A DNA stretch of 64,000 nucleotides from Neomesorhizobium albiziae (GTDB taxonomy: Bacteria > Pseudomonadota > Alphaproteobacteria > Rhizobiales > Rhizobiaceae): the NCBI RefSeq assembly GCF_900114255.1, contig NZ_FOSL01000006.1, forward strand, positions 1 to 64,000. Reading direction: 5' to 3'. Shown piece after piece: positions 36,017 through 44,115 of this stretch. Each line of letters begins with the position of its first letter. Positions within the stretch are counted from its first letter, which is position 1. Made by a program: the position numbers and the translations under genes. The notes under the pieces were generated by a model. The model was not told where the DNA came from, did not search any database, and saw only the letters and a program-made list of their open reading frames with translations.

Positions 36017-37278
36017 CGACAGGCGTCTCTATTGCCTCGGCGCAATGGCTGAAAGACATTGTACTTCAACGGCTTCTCGCTGTTCTCTCGACTTCTGGCG
36101 AAGAATCAAGGATCGCCGGCGGCGCGGTGCGCAACACGCTGCTCGGCCAGCCGGTCAGCGATATCGACATCGCCACCACCAATTTGCCGCAGGAGACGGT
36201 GCGGCTTGCCGAAGCGGCTGGCTTCAAGGCTGTCGGGACCGGGGCTGAGCACGGCACCATCACCGTCATTGCCCATGGCAGACCCTATGAGGTGACGACG
36301 CTGCGGGCCGACATAGAGACCGATGGGCGCCGCGCCAAGGTGCTGTTCGGGCGCGACTGGAAACGCGACGCCGAGCGACGCGACTTCACCATCAACGGGC
36401 TGTACGCCAAGGCCGACGGCACGGTGGTCGATCTCGTCGGCGGCATTGCCGATCTCGAAAAGCGCATCCTGCGCTTCATCGGCGATCCCGAAGTGCGCAT
36501 CCGCGAGGACTACCTGCGCATCCTGCGCTTCTTCCGGTTCTTCGCCTGGTACGGCGCCGGACGTCCGGACGCCGAAGGGCTGAAGGCTTGCGCCCGGCTG
36601 AAGGACGGGCTCGACCAGCTTTCGGCCGAACGAGTCTGGGCCGAGCTGAAGAAGCTCCTGTCGGCGCCCGATCCGTCGCGTGCGCTGCTGTGGATGCGAC
36701 AGGCAGGCGTGCTGACGAAGGCGCTTCCCGAAAGCGAGAAGTGGGGCATCGACTCTATCCACGGGCTGGTGAAGGCGGAGCGGGATCTGGGTTGGGAAAG
36801 TGATCCGCTCGTCAGGCTGGAAGCCATCGTGCCGCCGGATGCGGCGCGCATGGCCGCACTCGCAGAAAGGCTGCGGCTCTCCAACGCCCAGGCCGAACGC
36901 CTGCGCCAATGGGCCTCGACTGAGCCGGTCGGCGCCAATGCCAGCGAGGCGGAACTGGCGAAGAAGCTCTATCGCGGAGATCGGCAGGGATTTGTCGACC
37001 GGCTGAAGCTGTCGCTTGCGTCAGCGCGGGCCAGGGCCGTCGAGGACACCCAGGCGCTGGTCGAGGCCGGCGGCTATTCGCGGCTGCTCGCCTATGCGGA
37101 AAGATGGCAGAAGCCGGAGTTTCCCTTAAGGGGGAACGATCTCGCTGAACTCGGCATGAAACCCGGCAAGCGGATCGGCGAGATGCTGAAAGAGCTTGAA
37201 GCGTTGTGGATCGAAACCGGCTTCACGCTTGGCCGCAGCGCATTGCTTGAACGCGCTGCGGAAATCCTGAAGGCCTGA
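36013..37278 (+). CDS. cca: CCA tRNA nucleotidyltransferase
   Basis: A 421-residue class II nucleotidyltransferase that builds or repairs the 3' CCA end of tRNAs. It starts with GTG overlapping the preceding stop. Motif A has RIAGGAVRNTLLG and the metal aspartates in DIDIATT; RRDFTINGLY and GGIADLEKRILRFIGDPEVRIREDYLRILRFFRF (split at conserved points) form motifs C-D. The C-terminal half is helical. No HD phosphohydrolase domain is obvious. Followed by a spacer to DUF1059. Confidence 0.95.
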   Translation: MTTGVSIASAQWLKDIVLQRLLAVLSTSGEESRIAGGAVRNTLLGQPVSDIDIATTNLPQETVRLAEAAGFKAVGTGAEHGTITVIAHGRPYEVTTLRADIETDGRRAKVLFGRDWKRDAERRDFTINGLYAKADGTVVDLVGGIADLEKRILRFIGDPEVRIREDYLRILRFFRFFAWYGAGRPDAEGLKACARLKDGLDQLSAERVWAELKKLLSAPDPSRALLWMRQAGVLTKALPESEKWGIDSIHGLVKAERDLGWESDPLVRLEAIVPPDAARMAALAERLRLSNAQAERLRQWASTEPVGANASEAELAKKLYRGDRQGFVDRLKLSLASARARAVEDTQALVEAGGYSRLLAYAERWQKPEFPLRGNDLAELGMKPGKRIGEMLKELEALWIETGFTLGRSALLERAAEILKA

Positions 37279-37376
37279 CCGCAAAACGCAATCAGGTGGA
37301 ATCGAGCATTCCGCTCTATCTGTTTGTTTAGCCGCATTTGTGCGACGCCAGGTGATCCACCGGGCTGCAAAATGCT

Positions 37377-37562
37377 CTAGGCGGCGTCACGAACCTTTTC
37401 GATACGAGAGCGGATCGCCTCGATCATCGTCTCGCGGATGATCGTCTCGCCATGCGTCTCGCGCAGATGTTCGGCGACGCGGCGCATGATCTCGGCTTCT
37501 TCCTCATGGCGGGTGTGCCAGTCGCAGCCGGGGACGAGGGTCCCACAGTGAAATTCCTTCAT
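37377..37562 (-). CDS. DUF1059 family small protein
   Basis: A 61-residue protein with the family signature: FHCGTLVPGCDWHTRHEEE, two cysteines (C6 and C13), then an amphipathic helix MRRVAEHLRETHG. The ATG at 37562 has GGGAGAAG upstream. Function of DUF1059 is unknown; the two Cys and nearby His suggest metal binding, which is inference. It converges on cca (98-base gap). Confidence 0.85.
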   Translation of the reverse strand: MKEFHCGTLVPGCDWHTRHEEEAEIMRRVAEHLRETHGETIIRETMIEAIRSRIEKVRDAA

Positions 37563-37686
37563 CGGGCTTCTCCCTTCTTCGTTCTGGTCACTGGCTCACC
37601 ATAACACGCTGAGGCGGAAACGGTTGCACAAATGTCGGAGGAGGGCTCCTGTATCAGCCTCGAAGATCAGAGCGGAACCAGATTCC

Positions 37687-38055
37687 TCAGACGACTTTGG
37701 CCGCCAAGGAAAGACTTTCGGCTGTCGCGTGAAGCCGCTTGTCGTGGGTCCACAGGCTTGTACCCGGTGTCAACTGGACCGCTGCCAGCAAATGAGCGTC
37801 GACATAACCGATACCCCTTCCAAAAAGGGATCGCTTTTCGATAAAATGCAGCACTTCCTCGTCGCTGGCGACACTTGCTTGTGGCAAATCCTGCAGAGTG
37901 CCCAGGATGATGGCTCGCTGAGCGAGATTTCCAAGCGCCAATTCGCCACTGACAAACGAGTGCATGACAACCTCGGTCCTTTCGAGCAGGGCGACGAGGC
38001 GCTCGTCACTGCTCCGTAGATGGTCGATCCAGACAGAGGTATCGGCAAGAATCAT
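37687..38055 (-). CDS. vapC: PIN-domain toxin VapC
   Basis: A 122-residue PIN ribonuclease. The acidic active site is present: Asp5 in MILADTSVWIDHLR, Glu in SGELALG, Asp in IGYVDAHLLAA and Asp in LWTHDKRL. It is preceded by its antitoxin gene with a four-base ATGA overlap, so the pair is coupled. Type II VapC toxins cut specific RNAs, often initiator tRNA, when VapB is degraded. Confidence 0.92.
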   Translation of the reverse strand: MILADTSVWIDHLRSSDERLVALLERTEVVMHSFVSGELALGNLAQRAIILGTLQDLPQASVASDEEVLHFIEKRSLFGRGIGYVDAHLLAAVQLTPGTSLWTHDKRLHATAESLSLAAKVV

Positions 38056-38246
38056 AAGGCTGTCCGGCGACGGGGTGGTGCGATCAATTCGGGTTCGCTG
38101 CCGCCAAGACGTGCCAGACGTCGGGCGCTTTCACGCTCGATCAAGGCCTTGAGCGCCTCGCGAACCAAAGCCGATTTTTCATCCATCCCCGTGAGGGCGT
38201 GGGCCTTGACCAACAGATCGTCATCGAGGGCAATGGTCGTACGCAT
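38052..38246 (-). CDS. vapB: VapB-type antitoxin
   Basis: A 64-residue protein starting at ATG 38246 (GGAG seven bases upstream; an in-frame ATG at 38258 is less likely). MRTTIALDDDLLVKAHALTG forms the N-terminal beta strand and helix of a ribbon-helix-helix DNA-binding fold (antitoxin of the DUF2191/Arc-like group), with EALKALIERESARRLARLGG and a Pro/Arg-rich C-terminal tail that should bind the toxin. Overlaps the VapC start. The LysR gene ends 32 bases upstream. Confidence 0.9.
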   Translation of the reverse strand: MRTTIALDDDLLVKAHALTGMDEKSALVREALKALIERESARRLARLGGSEPELIAPPRRRTAL

Positions 38247-38278
38247 TTCGGTCTCCATATACTGGCACGAATTTAGCA

Positions 38279-39187
38279 TCATTTGATGGCGGTTTCCATG
38301 CCTTCCTCGCTCGCCGCGATTTCCGATTTCAGCCATTCGCGGAATTGCGACACTTTCTTGGCTTCGCGCCGTGTTGCCGAAGTGATGAGGAAATAGCCGA
38401 ATTCGGAGCGTATGCGCTCGCGGAAGGGCGCGACCAGCAGTCCGGAGCGGATCGCATCCAGAGCAAGCGTCTGCCAGGCCAGCATCACGCCCTGTCCGGC
38501 AATCGCCGCTTCGAGGCAGAGGCCGGCATCGGTGAAGGTGTCGCCGGCCGCCAGCATGGTTTCCGAAAGCCCGAAAGGCCTGAGCCACTGGTCCCAGGAG
38601 AGATTGGAATTGGTGTCGCGCACGATCGGCAGCCTCGCCAGATCGGCTGGCGTCGAGAGCTGTGCCGCAAGTTCGGGCGCGCAGACGGGAAACACCTCCT
38701 GCGGCAGCAGGAACTCGACCCTGACCCTGGGCCAGTTTCCGGTTCCGATGCGAAGGGCGAGGTCGATATCGGAGCGGTCGGGGTCGGCAAGTTCCGTGGT
38801 CGCCTCCAGACGCACGCGGATGTCGGGATGCAGTTTCCGGAAGCGGCTCAGCCGAGGCACCAGCCATTTCGAGGCGAACAAGGGGGCGACCGAAATGGTC
38901 AAGGTGGTCTCAGTCTGTCCTGCCGCTGCTTCCACCGCCGTGTCGAGTTCGCGGAACCCCGCAAAAAGCCGTGCAAGCAGGAGCCGTCCGGACTGCGTCG
39001 GCTCGAAGCCGCGCGGCGTGCGCTCGAGGACAGTGGTTCCGAGCTGCCGCTCGGTCTTGATGATCTGCTGGCTGACGGCGCCAGGCGACACGCCAAGTTC
39101 ATCGGCGGCGCGCTGCAATGAGCCGAGACGGCCCGCCGCTTCCAGCGCACGCAAGCCGTTGAGATGCACCCGGTTCAGGTTCTTCAT
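38279..39187 (-). CDS. LysR-family regulator, GcvA-like
   Basis: A 302-residue regulator. The HTH region is LNGLRALEAAGRLGSLQRAADELGVSPGAVSQQI (split), with LERTPRGFEPTQSG following, as in the GcvA/AmpR subgroup; the effector domain carries the SVAPLFASKWLVPRL strand and DIDLALRIG. The ATG at 39187 has no good ribosome site and lies inside an AT-rich dyad (39186-39202), consistent with weak or autoregulated expression. It diverges from a small rhizobial protein gene at 39282. Target unknown. Confidence 0.88.
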   Translation of the reverse strand: MKNLNRVHLNGLRALEAAGRLGSLQRAADELGVSPGAVSQQIIKTERQLGTTVLERTPRGFEPTQSGRLLLARLFAGFRELDTAVEAAAGQTETTLTISVAPLFASKWLVPRLSRFRKLHPDIRVRLEATTELADPDRSDIDLALRIGTGNWPRVRVEFLLPQEVFPVCAPELAAQLSTPADLARLPIVRDTNSNLSWDQWLRPFGLSETMLAAGDTFTDAGLCLEAAIAGQGVMLAWQTLALDAIRSGLLVAPFRERIRSEFGYFLITSATRREAKKVSQFREWLKSEIAASEEGMETAIK

Positions 39188-39202
39188 ATAGTTTTTCTAT
39201 AT
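39186..39202. promoter_or_regulatory. AT-rich dyad over the LysR start
   Basis: ATATAG-TTTTT-CTATAT is a perfect 6-bp inverted repeat and satisfies the T-N11-A rule of LysR boxes (T at 39187, A at 39199). It overlaps the LysR start codon, which suits autorepression. It may also serve as an A/T-rich promoter element. Confidence 0.4.
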
Positions 39203-39281
39203 CGCGGGGATGGCAATCTCCATTGAAATCCACCTGAGGAAACAAGAAATTTATGGTAGAAGAGAATCGAGAGGCCGAGCA

Positions 39282-39479
39282 ATGTTCGAGAGAATCTCAA
39301 TCATCGCCACGGAAATAGCCGGCACCATCGCCCGTGGCTTCCCCGCGGCAGCAGTCACCGAAGCCGCTTGCGAACGCTGGATGCGCGACCCGCTCTCGCA
39401 TCCGACGCTCGATGCGATGAGCCCGCTGGAACTCGCCGACCTGCCGCCCGCAGCGCTCAGGTCATATAGCCGCGAGTAG
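39282..39479 (+). CDS. Small rhizobial protein
   Basis: A 65-residue protein starting MFERISIIATEI. The C-terminal half, ERWMRDPLSHPTLDAMSPLELADLPP, matches a motif I recall from short rhizobial proteins with DPLSHPxL and ELxDLP. Fold unknown. It sits between the LysR gene (divergent, 94 bases) and hemF (convergent; four bases between the two stops). Confidence 0.62.
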   Translation: MFERISIIATEIAGTIARGFPAAAVTEAACERWMRDPLSHPTLDAMSPLELADLPPAALRSYSRE

Positions 39480-39482
39480 TGT

Positions 39483-40397
39483 TTAAACCCATTTCACTTC
39501 AGGCGGCAGGCTGGAGAGGATCGAGTTGACGTTGCCGCCGGTCTTCAGACCGAAGATCGTGCCGCGGTCGTAAAGCAGGTTGAACTCGACATAGCGGCCG
39601 CGGCGGATCAGCTGTTCCTCGCGTTCGGCGTCCGTCCAGTTGAGGTTGAAGTTGTCTTCGACCAGGTGCCGGTAGACGACCAGGAACGAGCGGCCGACAT
39701 CCTGGGTGAAGCGGAAGTCAGCAGCCCAGCCCCCGTCTTCCTGCGACGAATGCAGCCAGTCGTAGAAGATGCCGCCGATGCCGCGCGCCTCGTTGCGGTG
39801 CGGCAGGAAGAAATACTCGTCGCACCAGGCTTTCAGCCGGGCATAATCGGCCACCTTGGCATTCTTGTCGCACGCAAACTGCATCGCCTTGTGGAAAGCC
39901 TGCGCGTCGGGATCGTCCTGCTTACGCCGCCGCTCGAGCATCGGCGTCAGGTCGGCGCCGCCGCCGAACCACTGGCGCGACGTCACCACCATGCGGGTGT
40001 TCATGTGCACAGCCGGTACATGCGGGTTCCAGGGGTGCGCGATCAGCGAAATGCCCGACGCCCAGAAACGCGGATCTTCTTCCGCGCCCGGCATCTGCTT
40101 GCGGAACTCCGGCGAGAATTCGCCATAGACGGTGGAGGTGTGAACGCCGACCTTTTCGAAGACGCGACCATGCATCATCGACATGATGCCGCCGCCGCCC
40201 TCGCCGTCGTCGCGCTGCCAGGGGGTTTGCTCGAAGCGTCCGGGCGCCCAGGAGGACTGCGGGCCGGCCACAGCGTCCTCGATCTGCTCGAACGTGGTGC
40301 AGATCTTGTCGCGCAGTCCTTCGAACCAGGCTTTCGCCCTGGTTTTCTTCTCTTCGATGTCCGCAGGCAAACCCGCCGGGATTTCGGGGCGATCCAT
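39483..40397 (-). CDS. hemF: Aerobic coproporphyrinogen III oxidase
   Basis: A 304-residue oxygen-dependent enzyme of heme synthesis, converting coproporphyrinogen III to protoporphyrinogen IX. The start at 40397 has CGGAGACGGC upstream. Typical blocks are [31 protein letters not shown] (split), [46 protein letters not shown] and [19 protein letters not shown]. Length and all blocks are normal. Confidence 0.97.
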   Translation of the reverse strand: MDRPEIPAGLPADIEEKKTRAKAWFEGLRDKICTTFEQIEDAVAGPQSSWAPGRFEQTPWQRDDGEGGGGIMSMMHGRVFEKVGVHTSTVYGEFSPEFRKQMPGAEEDPRFWASGISLIAHPWNPHVPAVHMNTRMVVTSRQWFGGGADLTPMLERRRKQDDPDAQAFHKAMQFACDKNAKVADYARLKAWCDEYFFLPHRNEARGIGGIFYDWLHSSQEDGGWAADFRFTQDVGRSFLVVYRHLVEDNFNLNWTDAEREEQLIRRGRYVEFNLLYDRGTIFGLKTGGNVNSILSSLPPEVKWV

Positions 40398-40510
40398 GCG
40401 CCGTCTCCGGTTCTTGTAATTGGCGGCGGCCGGCAGGCCGCGCACAAATGACTCGTCTTTTCCGGGCGCGATCCCTAATCTTTAAAATGCAAGGGTCAAG
40501 GAGTTCTTTG

Positions 40511-40768
40511 TTGCGCACCCCGGCAAGACCGCCGCTGACTGGTCTGAAGAAGCGGCTCGATGAGGCCCGCGCGGAGCGAGCGCGGCTGCCGCGCGACGGT
40601 TTTTTGCGCGAGACCTTCGTTTTGCCACGCAACGATGCGCGACAAAAAGCCCGTGAATGGTTCGACCGCTGGCCGAAGCAGGCCTACTGGACCGAGATCG
40701 AGAGCTGGTTCGAACGCCCTGGCGATGTCATCGAATTCACCATCCGGCGGCTCCCGACCGCGGATTGA
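40511..40768 (+). CDS. Small conserved rhizobial protein
   Basis: About 85 residues: basic N-terminus, GLKKRLDEARAERARLPRDGF, then AREWFDRWPKQAYWTEIESW and a FTIRRLPTAD end. I start at TTG 40511, which has AAGGAG seven bases upstream; earlier in-frame ATGs (40448, 40487) lack ribosome sites. I recall homologous short proteins in Mesorhizobium; function unknown. The 3' end overlaps the convergent DUF1127-tail gene by 32 bases. Confidence 0.6.
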   Translation: MRTPARPPLTGLKKRLDEARAERARLPRDGFLRETFVLPRNDARQKAREWFDRWPKQAYWTEIESWFERPGDVIEFTIRRLPTAD

Positions 40769-41180
40769 CCCGGCGTTTTTCCGCGAAATGAAGACGGTAG
40801 GCGATTTCACTTCTGCTGATGCCGATGTCACGCAGCAGGTGGTCGGGAGCGCGGTTCAAGCTGTCGCTGGCCCGCCACAGCGCACGCCGTTCGGCGCGCC
40901 GGCTGAGTTCGGTGGCAGCAAAGCCGATGATTCGTGAAAAGAAGCCTGCCACGAAATAACCGCCGGCAACCTGGGGCGGGGCTGCCGGCGGCTGCCGCCG
41001 AAAGGACGCGTCGAAGCGGGCGGCTGTGGAAGGGGCGTAGCGTATCCAGCTATTTTCCCACGAAACTTCCGTGGCGGGCATGGCGACCGGTATGCCACTG
41101 TCGATCGGAACCCGGCCAGCCACGCGCGGCGGCAGGAAGGCTTTTTGCGGGATTTCGCGTTTGGTCGGGTGGCGCGGCAC
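40737..41180 (-). CDS. DUF1127-tail protein, copy 1
   Basis: A 147-residue protein starting with GTG at 41180, which has GAGGAG five bases upstream. Residues 1-70 are a basic/Pro-rich segment without recognised motif (PRHPTKREIPQKAFLPP); a hydrophobic patch FVAGFFSRIIGFAA follows, and the C-terminus is a DUF1127-like helix pair (RALWRASDSLNRAPDHLLRDIGISRSEIAYRLH). DUF1127 proteins are usually only 50-90 residues. A second protein of the same design lies just upstream (41333-41755). Confidence 0.72.
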   Translation of the reverse strand: MPRHPTKREIPQKAFLPPRVAGRVPIDSGIPVAMPATEVSWENSWIRYAPSTAARFDASFRRQPPAAPPQVAGGYFVAGFFSRIIGFAATELSRRAERRALWRASDSLNRAPDHLLRDIGISRSEIAYRLHFAEKRRVNPRSGAAGW

Positions 41181-41332
41181 GGGTTCTCCTCTTCGAGATT
41201 CGAACCGACAGCTATGAAATCCTGGATATTGCCGCCACCCGGAACACCCCACGATTTCGTGAAGTGCTCCGGGAAGGCGATCACAATCGCGGCCGGAGCC
41301 TGAATTCTGTCGGTCGCATCAATCTGCTTGCC

Positions 41333-41755
41333 TCAGCGGACAGGGTCGTGATGGCGACCGTGCTGCACGCTGTAGGTGATTTCGCAGCGGCTGACTCCGA
41401 TGTCCTCGAGCATGCTGTCCGGGGCCGAGCCAAGCATGAAGGTCGCTTTCGACAGCGCCCGTCTTTCGGCGTACCGATGCAGCCGTTCGCGCAGGGCGCC
41501 GAGCCCGATCCAGAGGAACGCGAAGCGTTGCCGCTTCATTACTGGCTGTTTCGGGTACCAGTCCTCCGGTTCGAGTTCGTTCAGCCGCTTGCCCGGCAAA
41601 CGCATGTCGAACGGGGCGGCGTAGACCGTACGGTCAGGCCGAGGCCGAGCGCGCAGGTTGATCGTGCGCGGTGCATTACGGACGCGATGACCGGGCATGC
41701 CCCAGGGCAGGGCCGATGCATGCGACGTGGCGAGTTTCGTGAACATACGTGACAT
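41333..41755 (-). CDS. DUF1127-tail protein, copy 2
   Basis: A 140-residue protein (start MSRMFTKLA, 41755). N-terminal half is basic and Pro-rich (MPGHRVRNAPRTINLRARPRPDRT), then RLNELEPEDWYPKQ, and the C-terminus keeps the DUF1127 pattern (RALSKATFMLGSAPDSMLEDIGVSRCEITYSVQH). It resembles the downstream gene in layout (same strand, 152 bases apart), so the two are probably ancient duplicates. The DUF1127 arginine-rich segment is in part replaced. Function: unknown, some short family members affect phosphate, carbon or stress RNA pathways. Confidence 0.68.
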   Translation of the reverse strand: MSRMFTKLATSHASALPWGMPGHRVRNAPRTINLRARPRPDRTVYAAPFDMRLPGKRLNELEPEDWYPKQPVMKRQRFAFLWIGLGALRERLHRYAERRALSKATFMLGSAPDSMLEDIGVSRCEITYSVQHGRHHDPVR

Positions 41756-41863
41756 GGGATTCACCCATCTTTGGGGCGGCGTTTCCAACGTACTGTCCTC
41801 CAACTAGCCGCAAAAGCCGTGCGGTTCTGTGAGATGTCTCACGCATTGCGCCGATTGCCGGTT

Positions 41864-42040
41864 TCAACGGCCATCCAAACAAAAATGTGAACTGGCCGGT
41901 GCCGGCACCCAATAGCCCCGATGGATGATTTGCCAGCCAGGGTGGTCGCCGGCCCAGCGAGCAACCTTTTGGCGGCTAGCCAGGGAAATCGGCGGACAGG
42001 CGGAAATGACAAGTTCGACCATTGTTCGATGTTGGGTCAT
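41864..42040 (-). CDS. Possible small protein
   Basis: A 58-codon frame starting at ATG 42040 with GAGGA nine bases upstream: TQHRTMVELVISACPPISLASRQ, then WAGDHPGWQIIHRGYWVPAP. No family recognised. It occupies most of an otherwise empty 500-base gap between the DUF1127-tail genes and the winged-helix regulator, where the rest (41756-41863 and 42041-42257) holds only promoter-like sequence and a short TTTCG-TAA-CGAAA hairpin. Confidence 0.35.
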   Translation of the reverse strand: MTQHRTMVELVISACPPISLASRQKVARWAGDHPGWQIIHRGYWVPAPASSHFCLDGR

Positions 42041-42257
42041 GGCTCTGATCCTCGTCCGGCCATGACGCGAAGCCTGCAACAAAACGCCGTTTTCGTAACG
42101 AAAGCGGGCCGATCTTTAGGCGAAATTTCACGATGGCCGGAGACAGCGCGAAAGGCGTTGCAACCTTGGGAATGCTGGAACGCCGGGGTGCTTTGCGGTA
42201 GACTGGCGGGGAAATACCTCCGCGGCGACGGCGACGACTGCTTGCGAGGATTTTCCG

Positions 42258-43841
42258 ATGAATAGTCCGGCGTTGGCGCCCTTTCGCCTGAATGGCCGCG
42301 AGATCGACCTGAGACGCGGATCGGTGTCGGATGGGGCGGGCGCGACGATCACGCTGCGTCCGCAGGCTGCCGATATCCTGAGGGTTCTTGCCGAGCGGCC
42401 GGGCACGCTGGTCACCAAGGAAGAGCTCATGCAGGCGGTATGGGCCAACATCGCCGTGACGGACGACAGCCTTGTCCAGTGCATTACCGAAATCCGCAAG
42501 GCACTGGGCGACGACAGCCATGCCGTCATACAGACCGTGCCGCGCCGCGGTTATGTGCTCGACAGGGGCGCGCAAAAAGCCGCGGTGCGGCCAGCCATCG
42601 CGGTGCTGCCGTTCCGCGCCTTGAATGTCGACGGGCAATGGGCGCGGTTTGCCGACGGCATGACCGAGGACATCATCACCGACCTCGCGCGGTTCCGCGA
42701 CATTCCGGTGATCGCGCGCAGTTCGTCGGAGCTCTACCGCGACAAGGCCGAGGACGTGCGGGCGATCGGACACGCGCTCAACGTCAAATACGTGCTTGCG
42801 GGCAGCCTGCAGGTCGACGGTCACCGCCTGCGCGTGACGGCGCAACTGATCAATGCGGGAACCGGCGAGCACGTCTGGACCGAGCGCTACGATCGGCAGA
42901 CCGCCCAACTCTTCGACGTCAAGGACGAGATTTCGGGCAAGATCGCCGCCACTCTCACCGGCTGGGAGGGACAACTCAGCGAGGCCGAACGGGTGCTGAC
43001 CCGCCGCAAGAGCGGCATCGGTCTTGACGCCTACGATTACTGGCTGCTGGGCGTCGAGGCCAGGAACAGGATGTCGCCGGCGGGACTGAGGGAGGCCCGC
43101 ACGCTTTTTGCCAAGGGACTGGCGCTCGCCCCCGATTTCGCGCCGCTCATCCGCGACATGGGCATCACCTACTCGATCGATATCCAGATCGGCGGGGCAG
43201 ACCGCGCCGCCGCGCTGGAGCAGCAGGGAGCCTGCATGGTGCGGGCGCTGGCGCTCGACCCCAACGATGCGCTGACGTGCTTCTTCATGGGTTCCTACCT
43301 GACACTCAAGGGCGATGGCGAAGCGGGCGATCGCTACTACCAGCGTGCTCTGGAACTCGGGCCCAACAATGCCGACGTGCTGGTCCTGCTGGCATGGGCC
43401 TGGTCCTACAGCGCGACGCCCGAACGCGGAGCGGAGATGGCCGATCGCGCCATCCGGCTCAACCCGCACTATCCCTTCTGGTGGAACAGCGCGCTGACCC
43501 GCGCCTATTTTCATGTTCGCGCCTTTGAGAAGGCCTACACCTACGCCAGAAGCATGGGCGCGACGGCGCCCAACGAGGCGGCGATGCTGGCGATGACGGC
43601 GGCGCGGCTGGGACGGCGCGAGGAGGCGGCGCGGGCCGCCGAAAGCGTCGGGCGCATGGACCCGGACTGGACGGTGGAAGGCATGTACAGTTTCTACCTG
43701 CCGCCGCGTCCGGCGCAGCTGCTGGTCGAAAGCGCGGTTCTGGCCGGGCTTCCCGTCTGCATGACGGCGGCACAACTGGAAGGCAACAAGGGTGCTGCCC
43801 GTTTTCAGGAATGCGATGCAGTGCGGGCCAGGCAGGGCTGA
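42258..43841 (+). CDS. Winged-helix regulator with TolB-like domain and TPRs, soluble
   Basis: A 527-residue protein. Residues 1-103 form an OmpR/CadC-type winged helix (TLRPQAADILRVLAERPGTLVTKEELMQAVW, then VPRRGYVL). Residues 110-210 are a TolB/FlgO-like nucleotide-free domain (IAVLPFRALNVDG, ARSSSELYRDKAEDVRAIGHALNVKYVLAGSLQ, split). The rest (about 240-480) is TPR. Unlike CadC there is no membrane helix, so it should be cytosolic. The common pairing with an adenylate-cyclase domain is absent. Target genes unknown; neighbours are unrelated. Confidence 0.85.
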   Translation: MNSPALAPFRLNGREIDLRRGSVSDGAGATITLRPQAADILRVLAERPGTLVTKEELMQAVWANIAVTDDSLVQCITEIRKALGDDSHAVIQTVPRRGYVLDRGAQKAAVRPAIAVLPFRALNVDGQWARFADGMTEDIITDLARFRDIPVIARSSSELYRDKAEDVRAIGHALNVKYVLAGSLQVDGHRLRVTAQLINAGTGEHVWTERYDRQTAQLFDVKDEISGKIAATLTGWEGQLSEAERVLTRRKSGIGLDAYDYWLLGVEARNRMSPAGLREARTLFAKGLALAPDFAPLIRDMGITYSIDIQIGGADRAAALEQQGACMVRALALDPNDALTCFFMGSYLTLKGDGEAGDRYYQRALELGPNNADVLVLLAWAWSYSATPERGAEMADRAIRLNPHYPFWWNSALTRAYFHVRAFEKAYTYARSMGATAPNEAAMLAMTAARLGRREEAARAAESVGRMDPDWTVEGMYSFYLPPRPAQLLVESAVLAGLPVCMTAAQLEGNKGAARFQECDAVRARQG

Positions 43842-44115
43842 ACAGGGTCTTGACTTGCCGGTTCAATGATTTTTTAGCACCGCCCCGTTATCCTTTGCGG
43901 AGCATCGGGAGCGGCCGCCGGCGCGGGTGCTGCCGTTGAACGAAGCCGAGTTCGGCTTCCCCATCGCGAACCAGCTCGCGGGAGGCGTGGCGACTATCGA
44001 CGGCAAGCCGCTTGAGATCTCGATACGCGACGCGGAGCGGGCTGTAACGAATGGGACGAATCGGGCGATAGCTCGCGGTATCCGGCCTTTTGCATCGGGA
44101 GTTTTGAGGTTCATC

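Noticed and set aside
43927-44115. 63-residue extension of the GGDEF protein
   Set aside because: The GTG at 44116 has a better ribosome site and places the first helix at the N-terminus; the extension has no typical feature. Not excluded.
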